From Streptomyces sp. Edi4 (GTDB taxonomy: Bacteria; Actinomycetota; Actinomycetes; Streptomycetales; Streptomycetaceae), in the NCBI RefSeq assembly GCF_040253615.1, contig NZ_JBEJGY010000004.1, forward strand, positions 5,642,001 through 5,706,000: a stretch of DNA of 64,000 nt, written 5' to 3'. Under the pieces are notes generated by a model. That model ran no database searches. It was not told the origin of the DNA and saw nothing but the letters and a program-made list of their open reading frames with translations. Position numbers and translations under genes: made by a program. Each line of letters opens with the position of its first letter. The first letter of the stretch is position 1. Positions 53,536 to 61,629 of the stretch are shown here, one piece after another.

Positions 53536-54937
53536 CGAGACGCAGCTGGACTCGACCGGAGGCGGCGACCCGCGGGAACGAAGAGGGCCGCGCCACGCGG
53601 CCCCGAGGAAGTCGCTGCTGACCAAGTGGCACATGCCCGCGGGCAAGGCGATGGCGCTCGCCGCCATGCCCACGGCCGTGCTGGTCGGGATGAGCCTCAC
53701 GCCCAAGCTCGCGATGGCCGATGAGCGGACGGACTTCCCGTACGCTCCGGGCCCGTGTGTGACCCGCTCGGACGCCCCCTCGGCCTCGCCGAGCCCGTCG
53801 AGCAGCGCTTCGGGCAAGGCGTCGCCGAGCCCGTCGGCGTCGAAGTCGGTCGACAAGAAGTCGGACGACAAGGCGACACCGGACACGAAGACGCCCACGC
53901 CCACCGCCTCCGGCTCCGCCGGTGACGCCGTCGACAAGCTCCTGAAGCCGGCAACCGGCCCCTCGGACCAGCACAGCACGGACCAGCCGAGCACGGACCA
54001 GCCCAGCACGGCGAAGGCACCCGCGAGCCAGGCACCGACGCCCCCTCCCGCCAAGAAGACCAACCCGCTGGACCCGCTGGGCCTGGGTGACGCGCTCAAG
54101 GGTCTGTTCGGCATCCACGACACGCCGGCCCCGACGCCCACCCAGAGCACGGCGACTCCCACCCCGGCCGCGCCGCAGCCCTCGACGAGCACGGCCGTGC
54201 CGAAGCCCTCCACGCAGCCCGCCACCAAGCCGGACGCGAAGACGGACGCGAAGCCTGCCAAGCCGAGCACGCCCGCCGCCAAGACAGGCGACCCGACGCT
54301 CGACAAGACGGCCGAGGCGATCAAGAAGGCGGCCGACGCGGCGGGCCAGAAGGTCACCGAACTCCCGGACTCGGCCAAGGGGTTGGACCCGAAGGCGGAC
54401 ACCTCCATACCCGACGGCGCCAAGCCGCCGTTCCCGTGCCCGACCGCCGACCCGAAGGCGCTCGCGGCGGCGAAGCTGGACAGCGGTGTGCCGGTGCTGC
54501 CCTCGCAGCCGTGGATCCTCAAGAGCTCGCTGCTGACCCTGGCCGGCCTGGACTACGAGGGAATCGTCGAGGTCAGGACGGGCGACACGACGAAGAAGGT
54601 CCTCAAGTTCACGGCGACGTACGTGGGCATCGACAACCTGGACCAGCAGGTGTACGGGCCCGTGGTGAACGGCAAGCCCACCACCGCCCACGTCGTGGCG
54701 CGTTCCGGCTCGACCTCGACGATCACCAACGGCAAGGTGACGATGTACACGGAGGAGCTGAAGGGCAATCTCCTCGGTCTCATCCCGGTCACCTTCAGCC
54801 CGGCCACCCCGCCGCCGGTGAACATCCCGGCCGCCTTCTTCACGAACGTGACGATCACCCAGGCCGGCCAGTTCGGCGGCACCTTGACCGTGCCCGGCCT
54901 GCACAACTACATCACGGAGGGCGACCCGAAGGTCTGA
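53525..54937 (+). CDS. Exported Pro/Thr/Ser-rich protein of the DUF6230/DUF6114 operon
   Basis: 470 aa from GTG 53525 (GGGAGGAA upstream). N-terminal signal (MALAAMPTAVLVGMSLTPKLAMA). Then about 200 residues of Pro/Ser/Thr/Lys/Ala low complexity with a conserved-looking NPLDPLGLGDALKGLFGIHD block. A C-terminal domain of about 160 residues follows (LPSQPWILKSSLLTLAGLDYEG... to the end). It could be wall-associated, the C-terminal domain displayed on a flexible stalk. No LPXTG sorting motif. Function unknown. Confidence 0.75.
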   Translation: MRGDETQLDSTGGGDPRERRGPRHAAPRKSLLTKWHMPAGKAMALAAMPTAVLVGMSLTPKLAMADERTDFPYAPGPCVTRSDAPSASPSPSSSASGKASPSPSASKSVDKKSDDKATPDTKTPTPTASGSAGDAVDKLLKPATGPSDQHSTDQPSTDQPSTAKAPASQAPTPPPAKKTNPLDPLGLGDALKGLFGIHDTPAPTPTQSTATPTPAAPQPSTSTAVPKPSTQPATKPDAKTDAKPAKPSTPAAKTGDPTLDKTAEAIKKAADAAGQKVTELPDSAKGLDPKADTSIPDGAKPPFPCPTADPKALAAAKLDSGVPVLPSQPWILKSSLLTLAGLDYEGIVEVRTGDTTKKVLKFTATYVGIDNLDQQVYGPVVNGKPTTAHVVARSGSTSTITNGKVTMYTEELKGNLLGLIPVTFSPATPPPVNIPAAFFTNVTITQAGQFGGTLTVPGLHNYITEGDPKV

Positions 54938-54971
54938 CGTCAAGTCGTCTCGGGCGAGCCCGAGTCGAGCC

Positions 54972-55003
54972 GTGGCCCGCATCCCCGAGGGGGTGCGGGC
55001 CAC
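54972..55003. terminator. Hairpin between convergent operon and carboxypeptidase gene
   Basis: GTGGCCCGCA (54972-54981) pairs with TGCGGGCCAC (54994-55003), extended inward by CCCC/GGGG pairs, in the 71-nt convergent gap. It can act in both directions. Confidence 0.75.
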
Positions 55004-55008
55004 GCTGC

Positions 55009-56241
55009 TCAGATGCCCCGGGTGCTCCGGGGCGAGGCCTTCCGCCGTCGTGTCAGCACCAGCACCCCCGCACCCCCGACCACTATCACCGCCGCGCCGA
55101 TCCCGGTCCAGCCGAGCGCTCCGATGCCGGAGTCCGCCGAACCTGACGCCGTTTCCGCCGAGGGGCCCGCCTGGTATCCGGTGGCCCGCGGCGTCGGGTC
55201 GAGGGTGCCGACCGGCTTGGCCTTGCCGGCCGCCGTGAAGCCCCAGTCCAGGAGCTGGCGCATCTCGGTGTAGACCTTGTCCCGCTTGTTCTCCTGCGGG
55301 TTCATCACGGTCACCAGGATGGTGTGGCCGTCGCGCTGGGCGGCCTCGGCCAGGGTGTTCCCGGCGTTGGTGGTGTAGCCGTTCTTGCCGCCGATGAGGC
55401 CGGGGTACTTGGCCACGCCGTCGACGCCGGACAGCAGGCGGTTGGTGTTGGAGATGCCGAACGGCTTGCCCTTGGTGTTGGGGCCGCCGGGGAAGTCGGC
55501 CGACGCGGTGCCGCAGTACTCCTTGAAGTCCTTGTTCTTCAGGCCGGCGCGCAGGAACAGCGTCAGGTCGTACGCCGATGACACCTGCCCGGGCGCGTCG
55601 TAGCCGTCCGGGCTCAGCACATGGGTGTCCTTGGCGCCGAGGGCGTCGGCCCTCTTCTGCATGTCGGCGACCGTCTTGTCGACGCCGCCGTTCATCGCCG
55701 CCAGCACATGCACCGCGTCGTTGCCCGAGCGCAGGAACACTCCGCGCCACAGGTCGGCCGCCTGATAGGTCTGGCCGGGCACGATGCCGACCGCGCTGCT
55801 GCCGTCGCCCATGCCCTTGAGGTCTTCGTCGCTCACCTTGCGGCTCGCGTCGTGCGGGACCGCGGGCAGCACGGTGTCGGCGAAGAGCATTTTGAGGGTG
55901 CTGGCCGGCGGGAGCGGCCAGTGCGCGTTCCTCGCCCCTAGCACCTGGCCGCTGTCGGCGTCCGCCACCACCCACGAGAGCGCGGACAGATCCGGTGGCA
56001 ACGCCGGTGCGTCCGCGCCGAGTTGATCGCCCGGCTTGCCCAACTGGGCGCCGCCCGCCTGCGACATGGCCGCCGGCGGCTCCTTCTTGGCCTCGCCGCC
56101 GGGCGCTCCCGGCGTCGCCCTGGGCGGTTTCGCGGGACTGCCGCTCGCCACGGCCGGGCCTGCGGCGGTGGCCGCGGCGACCACGGTGGTGGCCAGGGCG
56201 ACCAGTGCGCGACGGACCTGCGGCGATATGGGGAGACGCAT
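55009..56241 (-). CDS. D-alanyl-D-alanine carboxypeptidase (penicillin-binding, S11-like)
   Basis: 410 aa. Signal peptide, a proline-rich linker, then the S11 serine-peptidase domain: SxxK motif S-T-L-K in PPASTLKMLF, SxN motif S-G-N-D, and the third motif as K-N-G (GGKNGYTTNAGNT) where K-T-G is usual. One C-terminal membrane helix (GIGALGWTGIGAAVIVVGGAGVLVLT) anchors it outside. It trims peptidoglycan pentapeptides. Activity with KNG is plausible but untested here. Confidence 0.88.
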   Translation of the reverse strand: MRLPISPQVRRALVALATTVVAAATAAGPAVASGSPAKPPRATPGAPGGEAKKEPPAAMSQAGGAQLGKPGDQLGADAPALPPDLSALSWVVADADSGQVLGARNAHWPLPPASTLKMLFADTVLPAVPHDASRKVSDEDLKGMGDGSSAVGIVPGQTYQAADLWRGVFLRSGNDAVHVLAAMNGGVDKTVADMQKRADALGAKDTHVLSPDGYDAPGQVSSAYDLTLFLRAGLKNKDFKEYCGTASADFPGGPNTKGKPFGISNTNRLLSGVDGVAKYPGLIGGKNGYTTNAGNTLAEAAQRDGHTILVTVMNPQENKRDKVYTEMRQLLDWGFTAAGKAKPVGTLDPTPRATGYQAGPSAETASGSADSGIGALGWTGIGAAVIVVGGAGVLVLTRRRKASPRSTRGI

Positions 56242-56453
56242 GCACGTGAACGTACCTCAGGAGCCGGCGCGGAGCGGAGTCGTCCCCCCGTGGAATTCGC
56301 CACGCCCGGCCGGTGGAACGGCCGGGCGCCCAGGACCGTCCGCCGCCCGTCCGCCGCCCGTGCGGGCGGGTGGCGCCGGACGCGCCGGAGGGCGGCGCCC
56401 GTACGAGACGGGGCGCCGCCCTCCGAGCGGTTGACGCGGGTTCAGCGCGACGG

Positions 56454-57884
56454 CTACTCCTGCTCGGAGCCGCCGAGGTGGTGCACCCGGACCATGTTCG
56501 TGGTGCCGGGGACGCCGGGGGGCGAGCCGGCCGTGATGACCATGGTGTCGCCCTTGTTGTAGCGCTTGAGCTTCAGGAGCTCGGCGTCGACCAGGTCGAC
56601 CATCGCGTCGGTGGAGTCCACGTGCGGCACGACGTGCGTCTCGACGCCCCAGCTCAGCGCCAGCTGGTTGCGGGTGCCCGCGTCCGTGGTGAACGCGAGG
56701 ATCGGCTGGCAGGTGCGATAGCGCGACAGCCGACGGGCGGTGTCACCCGACTTGGTGAACGCGACCAGCGCCTTGCCGTTGAGGAAGTCCGCGATCTCGC
56801 AGGCGGCGCGGGCCACCGAGCCGCCCTGGGTGCGCGGCTTCTTGCCCGGGACCAGCGGCTGGAGGCCCTTGGACAGCAGCTCCTCCTCGGCCGCCTCGAC
56901 GATCTTCGACATCGTCTTGACCGTCTCGATCGGGTAGGCGCCCACCGAGGACTCGGCGGAGAGCATGACCGCGTCCGCGCCGTCCAGGATCGCGTTGGCG
57001 ACGTCGGACGCCTCGGCGCGCGTCGGCCGCGAGTTGGTGATCATCGACTCCATCATCTGGGTCGCCACGATCACCGGCTTGGCGTTGCGGCGGCACAGCT
57101 CCACGAGGCGCTTCTGCACCATCGGGACCTTCTCCAGGGGGTACTCCACCGCGAGGTCGCCACGGGCCACCATCACGCCGTCGAAGGCGGCGACGACGCC
57201 CTCCATGTTGGCGACGGCCTGCGGCTTCTCGACCTTGGCGATGACCGGCACGCGGCGGCCGACCTCGTCCATGACCTTGTGGACGTCCTTGACGTCGTCC
57301 GCGTCGCGCACGAAGGAGAGCGCGACCAGGTCGCAGCCCATGTTCAGGGCGAACCGCAGGTCCTCGATGTCCTTCTCGGACAGGGCCGGGACGTTCACCG
57401 CGGCGCCGGGCAGGTTGATGCCCTTGTGGTCGGAGATGACACCGCCCTCGATGACGATGGTCTTCACCCGGGGGCCCTCGACCGCGACGACCTTGAGTTC
57501 GACGTTGCCGTCGTTGATCAGAATCGGGTCGCCCTTGACGACGTCGCCCGGCAGCCCCTTGTAGGTGGTGCCGCAGATCGACTTGTCGCCCGGGACGTCC
57601 TCGGCAGTGATCGTGAACTCATCACCCCGGACCAATTCGACCGGCCCCTCGGCGAATTTCGCCAGCCGGATCTTGGGGCCCTGGAGGTCGGCGAGCACGC
57701 CCACCGCGCGGCCCGTCTCCTCGGCGGCCTTGCGGACCCGGTCGTAACGGGCCTGGTGCTCGGCCTGGGAGCCGTGGCTGAAGTTGAAGCGGGCCACGCT
57801 CATGCCGGCCTCGATCAGAGCGACAAGCTGATCATGAGAGTCGACGGCGGGGCCCAGTGTGCAGACGATTTTGGAACGGCGCAT
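56454..57884 (-). CDS. pyk: Pyruvate kinase
   Basis: Final ATP-yielding step of glycolysis, phosphoenolpyruvate to pyruvate. 476 aa. It has MRRSKIVCTLGPAVDS, K-x-E-x-P (AKVEKPQAV), MVARGDLAVEYP and the signature MMESMITNSRPTRAEASDVANAILDGADAVMLS. ATG 57884 chosen to match family N-termini; the frame extends to 57977 without a site. S. coelicolor has two copies; position suggests pyk2 (SCO5423). Confidence 0.95.
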   Translation of the reverse strand: MRRSKIVCTLGPAVDSHDQLVALIEAGMSVARFNFSHGSQAEHQARYDRVRKAAEETGRAVGVLADLQGPKIRLAKFAEGPVELVRGDEFTITAEDVPGDKSICGTTYKGLPGDVVKGDPILINDGNVELKVVAVEGPRVKTIVIEGGVISDHKGINLPGAAVNVPALSEKDIEDLRFALNMGCDLVALSFVRDADDVKDVHKVMDEVGRRVPVIAKVEKPQAVANMEGVVAAFDGVMVARGDLAVEYPLEKVPMVQKRLVELCRRNAKPVIVATQMMESMITNSRPTRAEASDVANAILDGADAVMLSAESSVGAYPIETVKTMSKIVEAAEEELLSKGLQPLVPGKKPRTQGGSVARAACEIADFLNGKALVAFTKSGDTARRLSRYRTCQPILAFTTDAGTRNQLALSWGVETHVVPHVDSTDAMVDLVDAELLKLKRYNKGDTMVITAGSPPGVPGTTNMVRVHHLGGSEQE

Positions 57885-57913
57885 AAGGCGGATCCTATCG
57901 GTTTGTTTCGCTG

Positions 57914-57925
57914 CGGAATATTCCG
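57914..57925. promoter_or_regulatory. Perfect 12-bp palindrome CGGAATATTCCG upstream of pyk
   Basis: It lies at 57914-57925, 29 nt before the pyk ATG, in the 122-nt gap from ackA. AT-rich centre, likely operator within the pyk promoter region. Regulator unknown. Confidence 0.45.
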
Positions 57926-58006
57926 TCTGGTGGAATGTACAAATGGGCGGCATGACGCTCAGGTGTCGTCCAGGCAAACCGGAAAACCCCTCAAACGGTC
58001 AGGAAT

Positions 58007-59224
58007 TCAGAGCCGCACCAGCTCATACGTCTGCTGGGCGATTTCCAGCTCCTCGTCCGTCGGTACGACCGCCACCGCGACCCGGGCGTACTCCGGCGAG
58101 ATCAGCCGCGGCCGGTCGGACCGTACGGCGTTGAGCTCGCCGTCCACCGCGAGGCCGAGCTCCTCGAGACCGGCGATCGCCGCCTCGCGGACCGGCGCGG
58201 CGTTCTCGCCGACCCCGGCCGTGAACGCGATCGCGTCGACCTTGCCGAGCACCGCGTAATAGGCGCCTATGTACTTCTTCAGACGGTGAATGTAGATGTC
58301 GAAGGCGAGCCGCGCGCGCTCGTCGCCCTCCTCGCAGCGGCGGCGGATCTCCCGCATGTCGTTGTCGCCGCACAGCCCCACCAGGCCGCTCCGCTTGTTG
58401 AGCAGTACGTCGATCTCGTCCACCGACATGCCCGCCACGCGATGGAGGTGGAAGGTGACCGCCGGGTCGATGTCACCGGACCGGGTCCCCATGACCAGGC
58501 CCTCAAGGGGCGTGAGCCCCATCGAGGTGTCCACGCAGCGGCCGGCGCGCACCGCGGAGGCGGAGGCGCCGTTGCCCAGGTGCAGCACGATCACGTTGAC
58601 GTCCTCGGGCGCCCTGCCGAGCAGCCTGGCCGTCTCGCGCGAGACATAGGCGTGCGAGGTGCCGTGGAAGCCGTAGCGGCGGATGCGGTGGGCGTCCGCC
58701 GTCTCGACGTCGATCGCGTAGCGGGCCGCGGACTCCGGCATCGTGGTGTGGAACGCGGTGTCGAACACGGCGACCTGCGGCAGGTCGGGGCGGAGCGCCT
58801 GGGCGGTGCGGATGCCGGTGATGTTGGCCGGGTTGTGCAGCGGGGCGACCGGCACCAGGCGCTCGATCTCCGTCATCACCTCGTCGGTGATCACGGTCGG
58901 CGCGCTGAACTTCAGGCCGCCGTGCACCACCCGGTGGCCGATGGCCGCCAACTCCGGTGAATCCAGGCCCAGTCCGTCGGCCGCGAGCTCCGCCGCGACG
59001 GCCTTGAGTGCCGCCGCGTGGTCGGCGATCGGACCGTTCTGCTCCCGGGCCTCACCACCGGTCGCCAGCGGGGTGTGCTTGAGCCGCGAGGTCTGCTCGC
59101 CGATCCGCTCCACCAGGCCCACGGCCAGGCGCGAGGCGTCGCGCATGTCGAGCAGCTGGTACTTCACCGACGAGGACCCGGAGTTGAGCACGAGGACGCG
59201 GGTGCCCTGGCTTGCGGTGGTCAT
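58007..59224 (-). CDS. ackA: Acetate kinase
   Basis: Acetyl phosphate plus ADP to acetate plus ATP. 405 aa. ASKHA motifs VLNSGSSSVKYQLL, GHRVVHGG, DTAFHTTMPE, GFHGTSHAYV, HLGNGASAS and FTAGVGENA are all intact. Its ATG overlaps the pta stop (ATGA), so pta and ackA are coupled, the standard acetate overflow pair. Confidence 0.96.
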   Translation of the reverse strand: MTTASQGTRVLVLNSGSSSVKYQLLDMRDASRLAVGLVERIGEQTSRLKHTPLATGGEAREQNGPIADHAAALKAVAAELAADGLGLDSPELAAIGHRVVHGGLKFSAPTVITDEVMTEIERLVPVAPLHNPANITGIRTAQALRPDLPQVAVFDTAFHTTMPESAARYAIDVETADAHRIRRYGFHGTSHAYVSRETARLLGRAPEDVNVIVLHLGNGASASAVRAGRCVDTSMGLTPLEGLVMGTRSGDIDPAVTFHLHRVAGMSVDEIDVLLNKRSGLVGLCGDNDMREIRRRCEEGDERARLAFDIYIHRLKKYIGAYYAVLGKVDAIAFTAGVGENAAPVREAAIAGLEELGLAVDGELNAVRSDRPRLISPEYARVAVAVVPTDEELEIAQQTYELVRL

Positions 59225-61341
59225 GCGGAGGCCTCCTGCCCCTGCGCCTGGGCCTGGATGGCCGTGATGGCGACGGTGTTGACGATGTCCTGGACCAGAG
59301 CGCCGCGCGAGAGGTCGTTGACCGGCTTGCGCAGACCCTGGAGCACCGGGCCCACGGCCACGGCGCCGGCCGAGCGCTGCACGGCCTTGTAGGTGTTGTT
59401 GCCGGTGTTGAGGTCGGGGAAGATCAGCACGGTCGCCTGACCGGCCACCTCCGAATCCGGCAGCTTGGTCGCGGCCACCGAGGGCTCCACGGCCGCGTCG
59501 TACTGGATCGGGCCCTCGATCCGCAGCTCGGGATGGGCCTGGCGCACCAGCTTGGTGGCCTCGCGCACCTTGTCCACGTCCGCACCCGAGCCCGAGGTGC
59601 CCGTCGAGTACGACAGCATCGCGATGCGCGGGTCCACGCCGAACTGCTGGGCGGTGGCGGCCGCCTGGACGGCGATGTCCGCGAGCTGTTCGGCGTCCGG
59701 GTCCGGGTTGACCGCGCAGTCCCCGTACACCAGGACCTTGTCGGCCAGGCACATGAAGAAGACCGAGGAGACGATCGACGCTCCCCCAGAGCCTGCAAGG
59801 GCCTGGGAGGTGCCTCCGGGCCTGGTCTTGATGATCTCGAAGGCCGGCCGGATGGTCGCCGCGGTGGAGTGCACCGAGCCCGAGACCATGCCGTCGGCCA
59901 GGCCCTCCTCGACCATCAGCGTGCCGAAGTAGTTGACGTCCGCCACCACGTCGTACGCGAGCTCCACGGTGACGCCCTTGTGGGCGCGCAGCTGGGCGTA
60001 GCGCTCGGCGAAGGACTGGCGCAGCTCGGAGGTGGCCGGGTCGATGATCTGGCACTTGGCGACGTCGATGCCGAGGTCGGCGGCCTTCTTGCGGATCGCC
60101 TCCACGTCGCCGAGCAGGGTCAGCTCGCACACGTCGCGGCGCAGCAGCACGTCGGCCGCGCGCAGCACCCGCTCCTCGGTCCCCTCTGGCAGCACGACCC
60201 GGCGGCGGTGGGCGCGGGCCTGCTCCAACAGGTCGTGCTCGAACATCATCGGGGTGACCCGGCCGCTGCGGGCCACCGAGACCCGGGCCAGCAGGTCGGC
60301 GGTGTCGACATGCCGCTCGAACAGGCCGATCGCCGTCTCCGCCTTGCGCGGGGTCGCCGCGTTCAACTTGCCTTCCAGGGCGAACAGTTCGGCCGCCGTC
60401 GGGAAGGAGCGCCCGGCCACCGCCACCACCGGGGTGCCCGGCGCGAGCCGGTCGGCCAGCGTCAGGATCTCCGGTCCCGGCCGCTCGTCCAGGGTGAGGA
60501 GCACCCCGGCGATCGGCGGGGTGCCGGCGCTGTGCGCGGCGAGCGAGCCCACCACGAGGTCGGCACGGTCGCCCGGGGTCACGACCAGGCAGCCCGGGGT
60601 CAGCGCGTTCAGGAAGTTCGGCAGCATCGCGCCGCCGAAGACGAAGTCCAGGGCGTCGCGCGCGAGCCCCGAGTCGTCACCGAGCAGCACCGTGCCGCCG
60701 AGTGCGGCGGTGATCTGGGCCACGGTGGGCGCCGAGAGGGCCGGCTCGTCCGGCAGCACATAGCAGGGCACCGGCAGCCGGGCCTTGAGACGTTCCTCGA
60801 TCTCGTGCCGGTCGGCCGGGGCGACCCGGTTGACGACCATGGCGAGCACATCGCAGCCGAGCCCGTCGTAGGCGCGGTGCGCGTTGCGCGCCTCGGCCCG
60901 TACGGACTCGGTGGTCTGGCCTCTGCCGCCGACCACGGGTATCACCGACGCGCCGAACTCGTTGGCGAGCCGCGCGTTGAGCGCCAGCTCGTCGGGGAGC
61001 TGGGTGTCGGCGAAGTCGGTACCGAGGACCAGGACGACCTCATAGGCGCGGGCCACCCGGTGGAAGCGCTCGACGAGCCGCGAGACGAGTTCGTCGGTAC
61101 CCTGCTCCGCCTGGAGCGTGGACGCCTCGTAATAGTCCATCCCGTACACCGTGGCCGGGTCCTGGCTCAGCCGGTAGCGGGCCCTGAGCAGGTCGAACAG
61201 GCGGTCCGGCCCGTCGTGCACCAGGGGGCGGAAGACGCCCACCCGGTCCACCTGGCGGGTCAGGAGCTCCATGACTCCCAGCTCGATGACCTGGCGGCCG
61301 TCTCCCCGGTCGATCCCGGTCACGTACACGCTGCGCGTCAC
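59221..61341 (-). CDS. pta: Phosphate acetyltransferase, two-domain form, with internal insertion
   Basis: Acetyl-CoA plus phosphate to acetyl phosphate. 706 aa from GTG 61341 (GGAG upstream). An N-terminal P-loop-type/DRTGG regulatory region (about 1-370) precedes the catalytic PTA_PTB domain, with MMFEHDLLEQA, STAATIRPAF, VYGDCAVNPDP, LSYSTGTSGSG and FPDLNTGN. Between IIKTRPG and ASIVSSVFF an extra stretch GTSQALAGSGG of 11 residues appears, encoded by a palindromic element, where other Pta enzymes have none. It lies in a loop near the active-site half, so the enzyme may still work. Confidence 0.94.
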   Translation of the reverse strand: MTRSVYVTGIDRGDGRQVIELGVMELLTRQVDRVGVFRPLVHDGPDRLFDLLRARYRLSQDPATVYGMDYYEASTLQAEQGTDELVSRLVERFHRVARAYEVVLVLGTDFADTQLPDELALNARLANEFGASVIPVVGGRGQTTESVRAEARNAHRAYDGLGCDVLAMVVNRVAPADRHEIEERLKARLPVPCYVLPDEPALSAPTVAQITAALGGTVLLGDDSGLARDALDFVFGGAMLPNFLNALTPGCLVVTPGDRADLVVGSLAAHSAGTPPIAGVLLTLDERPGPEILTLADRLAPGTPVVAVAGRSFPTAAELFALEGKLNAATPRKAETAIGLFERHVDTADLLARVSVARSGRVTPMMFEHDLLEQARAHRRRVVLPEGTEERVLRAADVLLRRDVCELTLLGDVEAIRKKAADLGIDVAKCQIIDPATSELRQSFAERYAQLRAHKGVTVELAYDVVADVNYFGTLMVEEGLADGMVSGSVHSTAATIRPAFEIIKTRPGGTSQALAGSGGASIVSSVFFMCLADKVLVYGDCAVNPDPDAEQLADIAVQAAATAQQFGVDPRIAMLSYSTGTSGSGADVDKVREATKLVRQAHPELRIEGPIQYDAAVEPSVAATKLPDSEVAGQATVLIFPDLNTGNNTYKAVQRSAGAVAVGPVLQGLRKPVNDLSRGALVQDIVNTVAITAIQAQAQGQEASA
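59782..59817 (-). repeat. Palindromic mini-element inserted in frame in pta
   Basis: On the coding strand CTCCCAGGCC and GGCTCTGGGGGAG arms pair around TTGCA-like loop bases. The flanks GGAGGCACC and GAGCG resemble the G-run palindromic sequences scattered in Streptomyces intergenic DNA. It supplies about 33 nt (11 codons) absent from typical pta genes, and the frame is kept. Confidence 0.6.
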
Positions 61342-61428
61342 GCGTGCTCTCCTGTTCTCCGTCGGTTCTACGTCGCAGGAAATTGCCCCCATAAGCCCTA
61401 TAGGCCCTATAGGGGCGGCCTTGCCCTC

Positions 61429-61457
61429 TTGACAATACCTCTGTGGATGGATACGAC
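61429..61457 (+). promoter_or_regulatory. Candidate sigma-70-type promoter for pfkA
   Basis: TTGACA (61429-61434) and TACGAC (61452-61457) are separated by 17 nt, close to the HrdB-type consensus. Transcription would start near 61464, giving a 5' leader of about 165 nt that contains the 26-bp palindrome. Confidence 0.5.
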
Positions 61458-61484
61458 GCCCGCCGGACGCAGGGCCCGGCGGGC

Positions 61485-61510
61485 ATGGCGGGAAGGCGCC
61501 TTCCCGCCAT
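61485..61510. promoter_or_regulatory. 26-bp perfect palindrome in the pfkA leader
   Basis: ATGGCGGGAAGGC (61485-61497) is followed directly by its inverse complement (61498-61510) with no spacer. It lies about 20 nt behind the predicted start point. It is either a strong operator or a leader hairpin. Confidence 0.55.
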
Positions 61511-61629
61511 GATGTGGGAGTAGCCGGGTGGGCGGCCGGGCCGGGGTGCGTGGGACAATCTGAATTGCTCACGTTATGGGGGATACGGGCGTGACGTCCC
61601 AGGACCAGCGAAGCAGGAGATCGAGCACG

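Larger units (their letters stand above)
61342..61629. promoter_or_regulatory. Divergent pta/pfkA control region
   Basis: 288 nt without a gene. It holds tandem CCCTATAGG boxes (61396-61404 and palindrome CCCTATAGGG 61405-61414), a plus-strand TTGACA/TACGAC promoter (61429-61457) and a 26-bp palindrome (61485-61510). The boxes lie about 55-75 nt before the pta start and could belong to its promoter. Confidence 0.5.

Noticed and set aside
61040..61558. 172-codon minus-strand frame across the pta start and its upstream gap
   Set aside because: It conflicts with the pta frame, has no recognisable domain and runs through the promoter and palindrome region.
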